Part shown: one piece after another, positions 21,827 to 32,949 of the stretch
Position numbering within the stretch: position 1 is the first letter of the stretch
Layout: each line of letters begins with the position of its first letter
DNA from: Pomphorhynchus laevis
Lineage: Eukaryota; Acanthocephala; Palaeacanthocephala; Echinorhynchida; Pomphorhynchidae
Direction of reading: 5' to 3'
Assembly: GCA_012934845.2 (NCBI GenBank)
Contig: WNNJ02002766.1
Location: 1 to 64,000, forward strand
Length of the DNA stretch: 64,000 nt
Made by a program: the position numbers and the translations under genes
The notes under the pieces: model-generated
Told to the model about the DNA's origin: nothing
The model's input: only the letters and a program-made list of their open reading frames with translations
Database searches by the model: none

Positions 21827-23146
21827 ATGATGCAAATGGTTGATCAACACAACTATACCAACAAAGGAATTCGATTAACATCGCAGCAGTTGCCTGCTGC
21901 AATAAGGGACCTTGTTCCCGAGTCAGAAATGTATAATCAGCTCTTAGACTATGAAAGCCGAATTGACGGCTGTGTACAAAGAAAACAAATCGAGTTAGAA
22001 GAGATTGTGCGAAATGCACCAAAAATAAAACGTAAATTGCGCATCCTTGTTTCTAGTCAATTTTATCCAGAAGGATTCCCAAACAGCTTTAATGGAGAAG
22101 ATCATGTTTTACCAATTGGCATACCTGCATGGGAACTTCACGTCGAAGGCCGTTTGGTTCCAATTGAAGGAGTTTTAAATGAGAAGAAATATAAGTTTTC
22201 GTCGTTTTTTAAAAGCTTAATTATCGAATTAGACAAAGATCTATATGGACCTGATAACCATATCGTTGAATGGAATCGAATGGCAAATACTGTTGAAACT
22301 GATGGATTTCAAGTGAGAAGAGTCGGTGACCAAGACGTTAAATGCCAAATAATCATGCTGCTTCAATGTCAAGCAAGTCAATATCGTTTGGACGCACGTT
22401 TTGCCCGTTTACTTGGTTTTTCCGCTGACCAACCTCAACAAAGTAGAAATTCGATTATTAGAGCTCTCTGGAGTTATATACAACGGAATAAACTTCAAGA
22501 TGCCGAGGATCCCGATTTGATTAGACCGAATCAATATCTCGGGCAGCTTTTGGACTGTGCTCCAGGTCAAATGATTAGATTCATTGATTTACCAGTAAAA
22601 ATCCAAAGGCTTCTATATCCGTCGGAACCGATAATACTAAATCATGTCATCCAAACAAATCCTGAGCGAAAGTTAAATGCAGGTGATGATCAATCATTCA
22701 CCAATCAATCACCTAGAAAAAAATTCCACTGTTATGTAATAGAAGTTGAAACAGATGATCCTGTAAAAGAACATGCTCGATTATTTATTGATGGGTCTAA
22801 TGAAACCGTTACCAAAGATCTTGAACAAACCCAGCTTATTATAAATAATTTACTTGAGCAAATCACTGAACATAATTTAAGACGAAAGTTTTTTAAAGCA
22901 TTTGCCGATAATCCACAGCAGTTCATAGACAGATGGTTGGCATCTCAATGTAGAGATCTGAAGCATTTATCAGATCCACTCAATTGGGATGACCTAACGG
23001 ATGATGAACGTAAATCGGCATTCTATTCTGAGCAGCAGCCATGGTTACATGAAGCTATTGGTCGTTATATCCACGGAAGAATTCAACTAAAAAAACAAGA
23101 ACTCGATAAAATTATTGATACAAATAGAAAAATTGGTTCTGGCTAG
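21827..23146 (+). CDS. SMARCD: SWI/SNF chromatin-remodelling subunit BAF60/SMARCD
   Basis: Single uninterrupted frame of 439 residues. Nuclear subunit of the SWI/SNF (BAF/BAP) ATP-dependent chromatin remodeller; it links the core complex to transcription factors. Visible family signatures: RDLVPESEMYNQLLDYESRID (residues 27-47, split motif), KIKRKLRILVSS (66-77), WELHVEGRL (102-110), FSSFFKSLIIELDKDLYGP (124-142) and a SWIB/MDM2 domain at about 187-263 (YRLDARFARLLG ... ALWSYIQRNKLQD ... LLYPSEPIILNHVI). It ends in the usual RDLKHLSDP and PWLHEAIGRYIHGRIQLKKQEL helices. Shorter than vertebrate SMARCD (about 500) because the Pro/Gly-rich N-terminus is missing. ATGs at codons 1, 2 and 4 are possible starts. 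The coding region has no intron; a retrocopy cannot be excluded, but it is intact. AATAAA signals occur at about 23508 and 23562. Confidence 0.93.
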   Translation: MMQMVDQHNYTNKGIRLTSQQLPAAIRDLVPESEMYNQLLDYESRIDGCVQRKQIELEEIVRNAPKIKRKLRILVSSQFYPEGFPNSFNGEDHVLPIGIPAWELHVEGRLVPIEGVLNEKKYKFSSFFKSLIIELDKDLYGPDNHIVEWNRMANTVETDGFQVRRVGDQDVKCQIIMLLQCQASQYRLDARFARLLGFSADQPQQSRNSIIRALWSYIQRNKLQDAEDPDLIRPNQYLGQLLDCAPGQMIRFIDLPVKIQRLLYPSEPIILNHVIQTNPERKLNAGDDQSFTNQSPRKKFHCYVIEVETDDPVKEHARLFIDGSNETVTKDLEQTQLIINNLLEQITEHNLRRKFFKAFADNPQQFIDRWLASQCRDLKHLSDPLNWDDLTDDERKSAFYSEQQPWLHEAIGRYIHGRIQLKKQELDKIIDTNRKIGSG

Positions 23147-23600
23147 AATCATACCTAGTGTAGCATTCTATCGTTAAATTTATCGACATTATAATTGACA
23201 TAAATTTACTTTAAAAGTGACTTATTGTGAAGTTAAGGCATTATTATCCCACGATGTAAAATATATTACATTTAAAGCACAGTTTAATGTTTATACTTTA
23301 CATTTTTGAATACATTTGTTCATGATATGGTTTACAGTTAAAATCAAGTTACTATGAAACCGCTGTACATTAAAACATTTAAGGTACGACTTTAACGATA
23401 AGTGAGCGCTATTATGTTTTTGGACGATACAACGCTTATGACAATTTAAAGTTTGTTTATTTTTATTTAAACTAAGACATTTCTAATATACTCAGTGATA
23501 GCATAATAAATCGAAACAATGTTTAGCTACGATTAAATAATCTTTAAATACAATTTAAATAATAAACTATTATCAATTGTTTAAAAATAATTATCTGATG
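23147..23600. other. BAF60 3' flank, AT-rich
   Basis: Likely 3' UTR and spacer. Possible polyadenylation signals AATAAA at about 23508 and 23562. No other feature seen. Confidence 0.5.
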
Positions 23601-23638
23601 TCTTTATTTAGAAAAAAGTTTCATTACGAAAGAATCCT

Positions 23639-24100
23639 ATGAAAGAAGTTAATTATAATGATTTAAATATAAACACAACATATGAGCGTAGTGATATAAG
23701 TTTAGAAACAATTATAACAGGTCATTGTTCTATAATGGATAAAAAAGGCATAAAGGTTGAATCAGATAATAAAACTATACCTATATTATATTGGAATCCA
23801 AAATTACATAAAAATCCAATAAAACCTAAGTTCATATGTAGTGCGTTTAAATGTACATTAAAACCACTTTCTGTCTATATGAATAAAATACTTAAAGTAA
23901 TTAAAGCACACTTTAAAAAATATTGCAAGGTAATCGAAATTAATACTGGTATAAAACACTATTTCAGTATTAATTCTACAAAAGAATTTTTAGAACAGAC
24001 AAAAGGAATAAATTTTCAAAATATAAATACATACGATTTTAGTACGCTTTATACAAATCTAGATTTAGTAGATATTAAAGAAGCGTTAATTAATTAATTA
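23639..24100 (+). pseudogene. Penelope-like reverse transcriptase N-terminal part
   Basis: A 152-residue frame with PKLHKNPIKPKFICSAFKC, LKPLSVYMNKILK and NTYDFSTLYTNL: the PKxHK, RFI and YDFSTLYT blocks of Penelope-like RTs. It breaks off into a TTAATTAA run just before the GVAMGSPLGP block. It is a different sequence subfamily from the minus-strand fragment at 17.5-18.1 kb (far more Lys/Ile/Asn-rich). AAATTA-rich codon usage suggests an AT-biased element or long decay. Confidence 0.88.
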
Positions 24101-24160
24101 ATTAATTAATTTATAATTAATTAATTAATTTTTAATTAATAAATTAATTAAAAATTAATT
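24085..24160. repeat. TTAA-rich simple repeat
   Basis: Overlapping TTAATTAATTAAT runs in both orientations. It interrupts the RT frame. Confidence 0.85.
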
Positions 24161-24223
24161 TATCTTATATTCGGAAAAAGATATACAAATATATGTTATA
24201 ATAACAATAAGGCCTATAGATAT

Positions 24224-24272
24224 ATACCTTAATAGGTATAAAGGTATTCAACCTTTATACCTATTAAGGTAT
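24224..24272. repeat. Perfect 22-bp-stem hairpin
   Basis: ATACCTTAATAGGTATAAAG and its exact inverted complement are separated by a loop of about 5 bases (ATTCA). Lies inside decayed Penelope-like sequence; could be a replication or template-switch foldback. Confidence 0.85.
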
Positions 24273-24289
24273 AAAGGTTGAATAAGATA

Positions 24290-25975
24290 ATAAAACAATA
24301 AAAGTATACTAATAAAACTATACCTATATTATATTGGAATTCAAAATTACATAAAAATCCAATAAAACCTAGGTTCATATGTAGTGCTTTTAAATGTACA
24401 TTAAAACTCTTTCTGTTTATATTAATAAAATAATTATAAGAATTAAAAATTATTTAAGAAATATATTAAGGTTATTGAAATTAATATTGGTATAAAACAC
24501 TTTTCCATAATTAATTACACATTTATCGTATTTTCTTCTTCATCTGTCTCAAGCTTCTTACTTTTATAACGCATTTATTCTACTTCATAACACTTTGTCG
24601 ACCACAGTATTATGTGGGTGACATTTACCATATATCCACTTATCGGAAGTGAGATCAGATATCCGTACTGAAAATCATTGACGCGATTCCCTCCGACTGA
24701 AAAATCCAGGTTTTTTGTAATTTCAGCGAATTAAACAGACTATATTTTAGATAATGAAAATTAAAGCATTTACAATCTAAAAGTTCTGTGTGTTTGGAAT
24801 ACAGGACTGTATTTGGAATATAGTATAATATAAAATACTAGTATATTATAGTATTTATAAATTAAAATAAAAAATTAATAAAAAATTATTATATTAATAA
24901 TTCATTAATATTTTTATCATTAATAAAAATATTAATGATAAAATACATCATTTTATTAAATGATGTATTATTTTGCATGATAATTCATGTACACTATTTA
25001 ATATAGAATATAATACATAAAATAATGAAATTTTAGGAATTGCAACAATTTGTATCGATATTTGTAACAAAAAATATCTAATTATCCTCAAAAATGAATT
25101 ATTTAAGTATCCTTATTCTTAATAAAACCAATATTAATGATAAAGAAGGTATATATCTAGATATGAACATTAAATTAACATCAATTAAAACTACTTTTAA
25201 TTTATATCATAAAGATTTCGATATATTGATGATATATGTGTATTTAACTCTAATAATTTTTATTCAATAAGCGAACAAATTTATCCAGGTAGACTCACTC
25301 TTAATAAAACCAATATTAATGATAAAGAAGGTATATATCTAGATATGAACATTAAATTAACATTAACTAAAACTACTATTAATTTATATCGTAAAGATGA
25401 CATATTTAAATTTACAAGAAACATATTTTTGCATGAGCATTCATGCATACCATATAATATAAAATATAATACATAAAATAATGAAATCTTAAGAGTTAAA
25501 AATAATATTGCAACAATATATAATGATATTGCCTTTCTTCAAAATCATTTAAAAAATTTAATAGATGCATATTTTAAACTAGATTACTATAAATTAAATT
25601 TAAATCAGTTAAAACTATTATTAATTTATATCTTAAATATGACATATTTAAATTGACAAGAAACCTATATTTTCGTGAGCATTCATGCATGCCATATAAA
25701 CATTAAATTGATATCAATTAAAACTACTTTTAATTTATAACGTACAGATGACTAATTAAAATTTATAGGAAACATATTTTTGTATGATCATTCATGCATA
25801 TCATATAATATAAAATATAATACATTAAATAATGAAATTTTAAGAATTGCCATAATATGTATTAATATTGATTTTCTTATACTTAATATAATTTAATAGA
25901 TACATATTTTAAAGTATGCTACTAAGAATAAAATCAAACAGAAAATCGTAAAATATATAAATGAATTCAATAATA
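24290..25975 (+). pseudogene. Scrambled remnants of the same Penelope-like element
   Basis: 24300-24500 repeats the KTIPILYWN..KLHKNPIKPRFICSAFKC block of the 23.6-kb copy. 25230-25260 includes RYIDDICVFNSN (the YxDD box, intact here as YIDD). 25090-25200, 25285-25390 and 25590-25740 are repeated versions of TLNKTNINDKEGIYLDMNIK and of INLYRKDDIFKF..NIFLHEHSC, matching the YLDLNI..YDKRDDF region downstream of YxDD in Penelope-like proteins. The same piece appears at least three times in direct order. Many stops; not functional. 24880-24975 holds AT-rich inverted repeats. Confidence 0.7.
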
Positions 25976-26245
25976 TTAAAAAGAAATTTAAAATCATTAG
26001 CGGAAAATTTTTATGGACGGATAATAATATACTTCGGATTAGAATAAGATACACTAGATTATCAAATTTCATCAGAGGATATACGTCATTAGCATATGTT
26101 TTGCCCCGCTGCTATGTTGTGTTGAGGAATACGGAATGAAACCTGATAGCATATCAGTTTCTTGTAATGACTTCTAATTCTTATTATGATACATCGTCTA
26201 TTATTTATTAGTCGATTCATAAAAATTAACTTTTCAAATTAATTT
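25976..26245. repeat. Structured dispersed repeat, copy 1
   Basis: Shares, with 51890-52080, 61060-61290 and 61620-61880, an ordered set of words: GGAAAATTTTTATGGA, TTAGAATAAGATAC, TTTCATCAGAGGA, TACGTCATTAGC, CCCCGCTGCTATGTTG, GAAACCTGATAGCATA and GACTTCTAATTCTTATT. It follows directly after the Penelope-like remnants and may be their 3' part. This copy has several helix-breaking changes. Confidence 0.75.
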
Positions 26246-26299
26246 TAAATTTTAACTTGAAATAAGTTATTGAAATTTTGATGGCTATTTTATTATGCA

Positions 26300-27370
26300 T
26301 GTTTCTTTAATCATTTCTATAAGCCAACAGCAGTACGCTACATTTCATTATTAGTGGGCCTCATTAGCTACTAATCCAATACCTACGTTTCACGTTTTGA
26401 TCCTTTTAATGTTGGCTGACGATCACTCGGCTCGTCTCTTTTATTGGCAATTAGATTGAATGAAATACTTTTATCTATTTTACAAATTTAATTGAAATCA
26501 TTTCTGATTTCGAATAAAATTAGCGTTGGTAGGGGAAGGATCTTCCTTCAATTTGAAAACCTACCTATTTTTGAAATTAATTGCAATTTTTAAACTAGTC
26601 ATATGTAGCTTGTCTCTTAATTTTAAGTTGATATACCTGTGAAGTCATTGTTACCATTGAAATTTTGATTCTGCCTTTTGATTCTGCACACTACTTTAAT
26701 CCTATCCTATTGGTGGACCTCTTTAGTTACCGATCCAATACCTACATTTCACGTTTTGGTCCTTTTAATGTTGGCTGTCCAAAATTTGCGACGATAACCA
26801 TTATCTGCTATAAAGTATTTTAACTAATTATTTTGCTTTAAAACTTTATAAACTTTGATAAGTTTGATGTTACAAATATAGCGATTTTTGATGACGTCGC
26901 ACTTGACTTAAATCCTATAAGCCAGCAACAGTTAGCCACATTTCAATATTGGTAGATCTCATCAGCTACTGATCTAATACCCACGTTTCACGTTGTAAAA
27001 ACGAACTATAATGAACTATAGGAAACAAACTAGAAGTGACTACTTTGACTACTATGATAGTGTAAATGTAGGTAATACTTACTAAGAAGTAGGTAGCACC
27101 TACTTCGAAGGGGCACCTTTCCCTACCAAGATTTTAAGGTAAAACCTTGCCTTACCAACGCTGATTTAATTTGAAATCAGAAATGATGTCAATTAAATTT
27201 GCAAAATGTAATACGAAAATTAGATTCATTCAATGTAATTGCCAATAAAGAAGACGAGTCGAGTGATCGTCAGCCAACATTAAAAGTACCGAAACGTGAT
27301 AAGTAGCTGATGAGGTCCACCAATACTGAAATGAAACGTAATGCTGTTGGCTTATAGAAAGGATTAAAGT
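26300..27370. repeat. Dispersed ~90-bp repeats
   Basis: The block with CCAATACCTACGTTTCACGTTTT..CCTTTTAATGTTGGCTG occurs at 26309-26430, 26693-26778 and 26909-27001 (plus), and inverted at 27265-27367. A further relative lies at 21125-21215. A second word, ATTTGCGACGATAACC..TTAACTAATTATTTTGCTT, at 26775-26885 recurs at 55090-55195 and, inverted, at 56755-56850. 27040-27180 and 26510-26580 are inverted counterparts around ACCTACC/AGGTAGG and AAATCAGAAATGAT words. No coding sequence. Confidence 0.7.
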
Positions 27371-27655
27371 AGCTTGCAGAATAAAAAATAGTCATCAAAA
27401 TTTCAATAGTAACAATAACTGCACAGGTATATCAACTTAACATATTTTTATATTCATATTGAGGGATTGATGTTCTTAATCATTCCTATAAGTTATTCAC
27501 GCATGTTATGTATAAACGGTTAATTAGCTATAGTGGATATCTTTTGCCTGAAGAGCGATAAGGTTTTCGGCCACCGGTCTACTTTAATCACTATAAAGAT
27601 TGTGTGTGATGAAGTTGTTGGCTGTTTTCGGAGGCATATTTCGCTTTATTATTAT
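27345..27655 (+). repeat. ~305-bp repeat, copy 2
   Basis: Near-identical to 20024-20330 (differences such as TTAGCTATAG for TTAGCCATAG). Preceded here by the inverted 90-bp repeat instead of a coding region. Confidence 0.85.
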
Positions 27656-28245
27656 TTATTATTTAATTATATATTTTTCATTTAGCATTATTTTTCATTT
27701 ATAAACAGTATAAAATACGTAGACTTAGTTGGCTGTCTGGTTTGCTCAAAAGGCTATAAGGAAGGCTTAATTGCATAAATATGTTCATATTTTTTGAAAA
27801 CAATTTCACTAACAATACCTTTAATTAAACGATAATTTTAATAGCAATATTATATTTTTAAAATTAATACTGTATTTTTTATGTATCGTATAGTTACCTT
27901 TCCATATCTGTGTTTCTCACCGATAACAAGTTTTGTTATAACGTTCCTTATCTTTTTCACTATTTAAATTTTATTATTTTAGTTTCATTTATGTATTTCA
28001 ATTATATCCTCTGTCACTTTCAATAACTGGTTTAAAATTCTCATTAATTTCCAAATCTTAAGGATCTTATAGCATGCTCTAAGTTCTTTGGGTTTTGAAA
28101 TCAATTGCATGATTTCTGAGCAGAAGATTACAGAAGTATTGTACATCGAATTAGTCATGTCTTTAATGACACGCTTATATCGCAACCGTCATCGCTTTAC
28201 TGCGTTACATTTTTGTATTATATATTTTATAACCATTAGGTTAAA
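27656..28245. other. AT-rich noncoding DNA
   Basis: No supported gene. A short minus-strand frame at 27985-28185 has no recognisable similarity. Confidence 0.55.
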
Positions 28246-29330
28246 TTGGTAGCTTAGGACTTGATAAAGTTTTAGAGCAGTCACTATCCTTATATAATTA
28301 TAGAGCCACTCAATCACCCCAACAATCTAGCCTTGATGTGACTTCAAGAGTAGGGACTTATCTGTTACAGATATCCTTAACTCCTGGGGACCACTCCTGG
28401 GCACCTCAAAATCCCACGCACCACTCTCCACTCGTGTCTGTCAGCTTTGGACAGACAACCAGAAAAAGTGGGTCGCCATCACAATGATATTAACCTCACC
28501 GTTCGACATAGCTGGCATGAATGCGAGAATTATATACAGGGTGGATATATTGTTGTATACAAAGCTATTCTTCTATGAAGACGACCCTGATGCGCGTCGG
28601 TTCTACCCTATTACGGGTGTATCTCAAGGATCTCCACTTTCTCCAATTTTGTTTCTTGCTGCATCCATTGAACTCTATAAAAAATTTAACCGCGATCAAC
28701 ATCTTGTGGTATAAGCTGATGATACCACAGCCCTGTTTTCTGGACGCAGGTGCAAAGATTTAGTCTCTAACATCAGCCGTTTCTTTTCAAGATTAAAGAT
28801 CAGTTACCCTTATCCAATCTTGTTTTAAACTCCGATAAATCGCAGGTGATCGTCTTTTATGGCGCCCCTGCCACCAAAAATAAGCTTAAGAGATTAGCAC
28901 TTTCCACACTCTCCTTTATTTTGCACCCTCAACCACTCCATATCTCCACGAGTCGAGTAAAATATCTGGGGTTCACCGTTACGGTGAACTAATAAGAAAA
29001 AGCTGACCTGGGTAGACTCAAACGTATTCTGAAGAGAGCTAGGTGGGCCCTGAAACGGACACAGCATATGCCATTGAATGGGAAAAACCAAGTGCGGCTT
29101 TGGGGTACTTGGCTATCTCGGGATTTGTCTTATTTTCAATGGGACGTCCCACATAGCCAAAACTGAGGTTTCTTATGCTCCTCATCTCGTGATTACCGAT
29201 CATAGTATGCCTCGATTGGATTCTTCGGGGGGGGGGTGAAAGATTCCGGGTGGTTCAGTCGGAGAGCGGAATGATGGATTGGCTGAATGGGCTCAGATCT
29301 CACTGAACCTGAGGCCGTAAAGACAAATGA
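28246..29330 (+). pseudogene. LINE family X fragment (RT region, decayed)
   Basis: Collinear with the ORF2 of the 31.7-35.5 kb element from the LDKVLEESLSL block (about 34020 there) to the 3' terminal IPLDLRP block. The stretch between SPSDIA and ARIVNRVEILLY is deleted, removing the first RT motifs. The catalytic box reads V-stop-ADD (TAC changed to TAA, about 28709). Multiple frameshifts after 28800. Same orientation as the better copy. Confidence 0.9.
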
Positions 29331-29580
29331 AGATATTGAGAATTGACATTTTGTTTTTCTTTTCTGTCTTTCTGATGTTTTTATTTTTTAAACTTTTTTA
29401 GTAGTTGTAGCTTATTATTTAACAAAGTCTTTATTATTCTGTCGATAAATTTGTTTAATGAATCCGACTCTGTTTATTAAAGACTATAAAGTCAAATACT
29501 ATTTCAATTGTATTAGATAAACCATTTTGAATGTTCTAAATTATTATTTATCATTAAAAATGGCTTGATTAAAAATCTAG

Positions 29581-30108
29581 ATGAGCTTCACAATTAGCCG
29601 TTCGTTGGTAAGTTTAAGCCAAACATCATTGCTTAAAGCTAAACGAAGACTTAAGTTACCTACAAAACCGATTGAACTTGTATACAAAGATAGCGAAGGC
29701 AAACAATTTAATTTTAAGCATGGACCACCTCCAGCTGTTTCTCAACCTCGAAGATTATTAGGATGGCGAATGCGTACCATTAACATCGGGTGTGCTAATC
29801 GCCCGTTTTATCTGCTTGTAATCCATCGTCAACGGGAAGATAAGGGAGACGAATACACTGAGCAGTTGGGCTCCTACGATCCGTTGCCTAACCGCTACGG
29901 AGAGCTTTTGATAGGTTTCAACATTGACAGAATCAGATATTGGCTAGGAAAGGGCGCAGAGCCTACAAAATCCGTGCGTGAGCTGCTAGGTTTAGCTGGA
30001 ATTCTGCCAGTATTTCCAAGATCATACCTAACCGCATATCGAAATCGTCTAAATAAACAAGACAGCAAAGAAGACATTGAAGAACCTGCTGATTGCAATG
30101 ATGTGTGA
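29581..30108 (+). CDS. MRPS16: Mitochondrial ribosomal protein bS16m
   Basis: Intact 175-residue frame, no intron. Component of the small subunit of the mitochondrial ribosome. The S16 core spans about residues 65-145: RTINIGCANRPFYLLVIHRQ, EQLGSYDPLPN, GFNIDRIRYWLGKGAEPT and SVRELLGLAGILP, all in family order and highly conserved. The first ~60 residues are an Arg/Lys/Ser-rich extension (ISRSLVSL, KAKRRLKL) compatible with a mitochondrial targeting region, although longer than usual. Start chosen at the first ATG, which follows an in-frame stop (TAG at 29578-29580). Its 3' flank begins a 90-bp sequence that recurs 545 bp downstream. Confidence 0.95.
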   Translation: MSFTISRSLVSLSQTSLLKAKRRLKLPTKPIELVYKDSEGKQFNFKHGPPPAVSQPRRLLGWRMRTINIGCANRPFYLLVIHRQREDKGDEYTEQLGSYDPLPNRYGELLIGFNIDRIRYWLGKGAEPTKSVRELLGLAGILPVFPRSYLTAYRNRLNKQDSKEDIEEPADCNDV

Positions 30109-30109
30109 G

Positions 30110-30747
30110 ACACTTCCGTGCAAAGTGATTGCCATTGTCAAAATTAGAACTGCTAACGACATGGGCAATATTTTAATAATCTACTATATTTGAATCCGAG
30201 TAACACGCTTACTTTTGTAAATTTTTTGATATGTTCACAGGAGGGTGTTTTAAATCAAAGTGTGTTGCTCAAGTAGTCGTTTTCGATTATTTAAAATCCG
30301 ATAAGCATAATACGATATGATATAAAATATCAGATAAAATATAATATGATATTAATCATCTATGATGTAATATTATTATATAATTGAATAATAATATTGG
30401 ATAATAATTGTTATCTAACAACAATATGCAAAAAATAAAAATTACCTTTGATAGGATCATCTTTAAGTCATCATATCATGTAATTATTTTCGTAGTTGCT
30501 TTATTAATGACATTTTATGAATACGGACATTATGGATTGTAAATATGTTTACAAATTGTTGGAAAACGGTCGACGAGACCGTTAACCAACAAAGGCGAAG
30601 TTAACGAAACAATGCTTCTAGACAACGAAAGAATATTTATAGTATTTCATTTCAACTTCCGTGCAAAGTGATTGGTAATTGTCAAAATTAGAACTGCTAA
30701 CGACATGGGCAATATTTTAATAATTTACTATATTTGAATCCGAGTAT
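30110..30747 (+). repeat. Direct duplication of the mRpS16 3' flank
   Basis: About 90 bp starting ACTTCCGTGCAAAGTGATTG and ending TATATTTGAATCCGAGTA occur at 30110-30200 and 30655-30746 with few differences. Between them lies about 455 bp of AT-rich sequence. It looks like a segmental duplication or an insertion flanked by an unusually long repeat. Not coding. Confidence 0.85.
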
Positions 30748-31691
30748 GTATTTCCGTCAAATATTCTTTGACAGCAGTCGCTACATTATCACGTATTTCT
30801 TTGTGTTTTACTTGCTTACGAGAGATTTTCAAATTACCAAAATCTCAAGCGTTTTCAAATAATGAAGCTGAATTTATTTTGAAATGTTTCAAACTTAACC
30901 CTAATATCTATCAATCACCAGTATATTTACAAACTGGTAAGAAACAGGCTTCTATAAAATGATTTATTTTTGTCATTTCTATGGTGAAAACCTAAATTGA
31001 ACAAGTCATCCCTAATTAAACATTATATTTCTATTAATCTGGGATTTTATTTGAGCTAAATGTTTGATATTAGATATATTCGACTTCGATGATTCAAATA
31101 ATATGAAAAAATCAATGTGTCCATAATTGAAAAATTTTAGAAAAAAATGTCTGACAAAAAATAATTTTTATAAGAATTTTTACTAACGTTTCCTTGATAA
31201 CGTAACATAACTTATATGTTATGAACAATTATCTATTAACGTTTCAGGTTGTAATATGCACAACATTTTTATTTTTAATTTTTTCTAAAAATAAAAATTA
31301 AATAACTAGAAATATAATTATCCTCGGGCGAAAGCCGAATAAGCACGTAGGTATCTTCCGTTATGCAAATTTGCTAACTAAAAAATGCGGTATTTAACTA
31401 AACATTATCCATCAATTAAATGCGACAATCTCGATTTTTAAATTATTTCCACTACATTGTAATAAATAAATAAAGACTTTATTAAATACACCAAAATATA
31501 GCATGACATTGTAATAAACGACACCCTTCGGGGTTTTAAAGCGAATAGGAATTATTTATCAAGTGTCGCTTTTTTAACGCGCTTCGCTATTTGCTTTGAT
31601 TTTTTCATTGTCGTGATGATAATGGACAACTCTTATTTTGCATCGATCATTATTCAAATCGTTATTATGTGTGAACAAGTAAATACAATCG
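30748..31691. other. Noncoding; probable 5' flank/UTR of LINE
   Basis: No recognised gene; a short plus frame at 30768-30962 has no family match. From about 31490 the sequence becomes less AT-rich and leads into the LINE ORF1, so 31490-31691 may be its 5' UTR (internal promoter region). Confidence 0.5.
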
Positions 31692-32915
31692 GTGCTTCAA
31701 AGATCAAAAATGAGTAAATTTAGCATGTCGGAGCGTTCAAAGAACTCAATGAAAACTAATTTTCCTGCCAATGCAATAAACGAGGTAAGTGGAGATTTAG
31801 GTTCTCTTGAATATATTCAGGAGGGTGAACTTCCCCCGGTACCAAAATTATCCAACCTGGTGATTATCAGACTTTTGGTGCCTCTGGAAAGGCAGAACAT
31901 GTTCAATGTTTTTATAAGAGGCTTTGCTCATCGATTTAAAAAAAGGATATTGTTCAATGCGATTAAATATTATGAATCTGAGATTAAAATCTCATTCTGC
32001 ACTCCTGATCTCGCAATGTCGTACGTAGACTACTTTAAAAAAGAGCATTCGGAACAAGGCATAATTGCTTCCAAACCAATCCTGGCAACAATAAAGATAA
32101 ATAATATGCCCACATACATTTCAGAAGAAGATATATCAGCCCTAGAAACTGATTACAAAATCTCTAACGTGCGCTTTATAAAAGGGATTAAAGGCTTCCC
32201 CATTCCCGTTGCGTTCTGCAATGCCCCGGTTGATGAAGCTCAAAAACTATCGATTTCAACATGCAATCCTTTTATGGGGTATAATTTGAGATTTTCAATA
32301 ATCGAAACCGACTCACTAACGTACCCTCACTGCAACAATTGTCATCAGTGGGGGCATTGGTCCACTGGATGTTCTTTACCACATAAGTGCGGCGTGTGTG
32401 GTACAACTGCTATACATCCTGAGAAGTGCGAAAGTAAGCCATTTTGCGCAAACTGCGGTGGTGAGCACCCCGCATGGTCAAAAAAATGTAAAATCTTTAA
32501 GGCGTACCAAAAGAGACACAGGGGTGTAACAGCAAAACCGACTAGCTTCGTGGAAGCTGTATCGTCTAACAAGAATGACGACAGGATGCCGGACACAGAA
32601 ATTCTTAAACTTATTGAAAAGCAGCATCAGGCATCAATGATTCAACTTGAAAAATTGGTCCAAAAATTGGTGGGTCAATTAGCGGAATCCTTCCGTTTTC
32701 CTCCTTCTGGGAAGACCAACAATATTAAGAAGCCACCAAAATCTAAGAAACGAAACGGGTCAGCGCTAAGCATAGCCGCTCTGAAGCTTGCTCGGAAGGA
32801 TTCGATTTGGGCTATGGCTAACGAGGGAAATGAAGATATCGCCCGTGGGCAAGCGACTCCATTTGTCGTGACGGGAAGCGGTAAAGGCGACTTTTCCGCC
32901 TCTAGTTGCGACTAG
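31692..32915 (+). CDS. LINE family X ORF1 (gag-like, zinc knuckles), intact
   Basis: 407-residue open frame. RNA-binding gag-like protein that packages LINE RNA. Residues 55-195 form an RRM-like region (LVIIRLLVPLERQNMFNVF; ATIKINNMPTYISEEDI). Residues 214-262 hold a cluster of CCHC-type knuckles, the first CNNCHQWGHWSTGC, followed by CGVCG.. and CANCGGEHPAWSKKC. The Lys-rich tail (KKPPKSKKRNGS) may bind nucleic acid. Two ATGs (31692, 31710) are possible starts. ORF2 begins 34 bp after the stop, in another frame. This ORF1 is the best preserved of the family here; the copies at 35.6 and 43.8 kb are broken. Confidence 0.93.
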   Translation: MLQRSKMSKFSMSERSKNSMKTNFPANAINEVSGDLGSLEYIQEGELPPVPKLSNLVIIRLLVPLERQNMFNVFIRGFAHRFKKRILFNAIKYYESEIKISFCTPDLAMSYVDYFKKEHSEQGIIASKPILATIKINNMPTYISEEDISALETDYKISNVRFIKGIKGFPIPVAFCNAPVDEAQKLSISTCNPFMGYNLRFSIIETDSLTYPHCNNCHQWGHWSTGCSLPHKCGVCGTTAIHPEKCESKPFCANCGGEHPAWSKKCKIFKAYQKRHRGVTAKPTSFVEAVSSNKNDDRMPDTEILKLIEKQHQASMIQLEKLVQKLVGQLAESFRFPPSGKTNNIKKPPKSKKRNGSALSIAALKLARKDSIWAMANEGNEDIARGQATPFVVTGSGKGDFSASSCD

Positions 32916-32949
32916 GTGGAGGGCGTCCCACTTCGGTAACACTTACGCA

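Noticed and set aside
27265-27367. GTAGCTGATGAGGTCCACC..TGAAATGAAACG as hammerhead
   Set aside because: The sequence between CTGATGA and GAAAC cannot form stem II and no GTC with a matching stem I follows.
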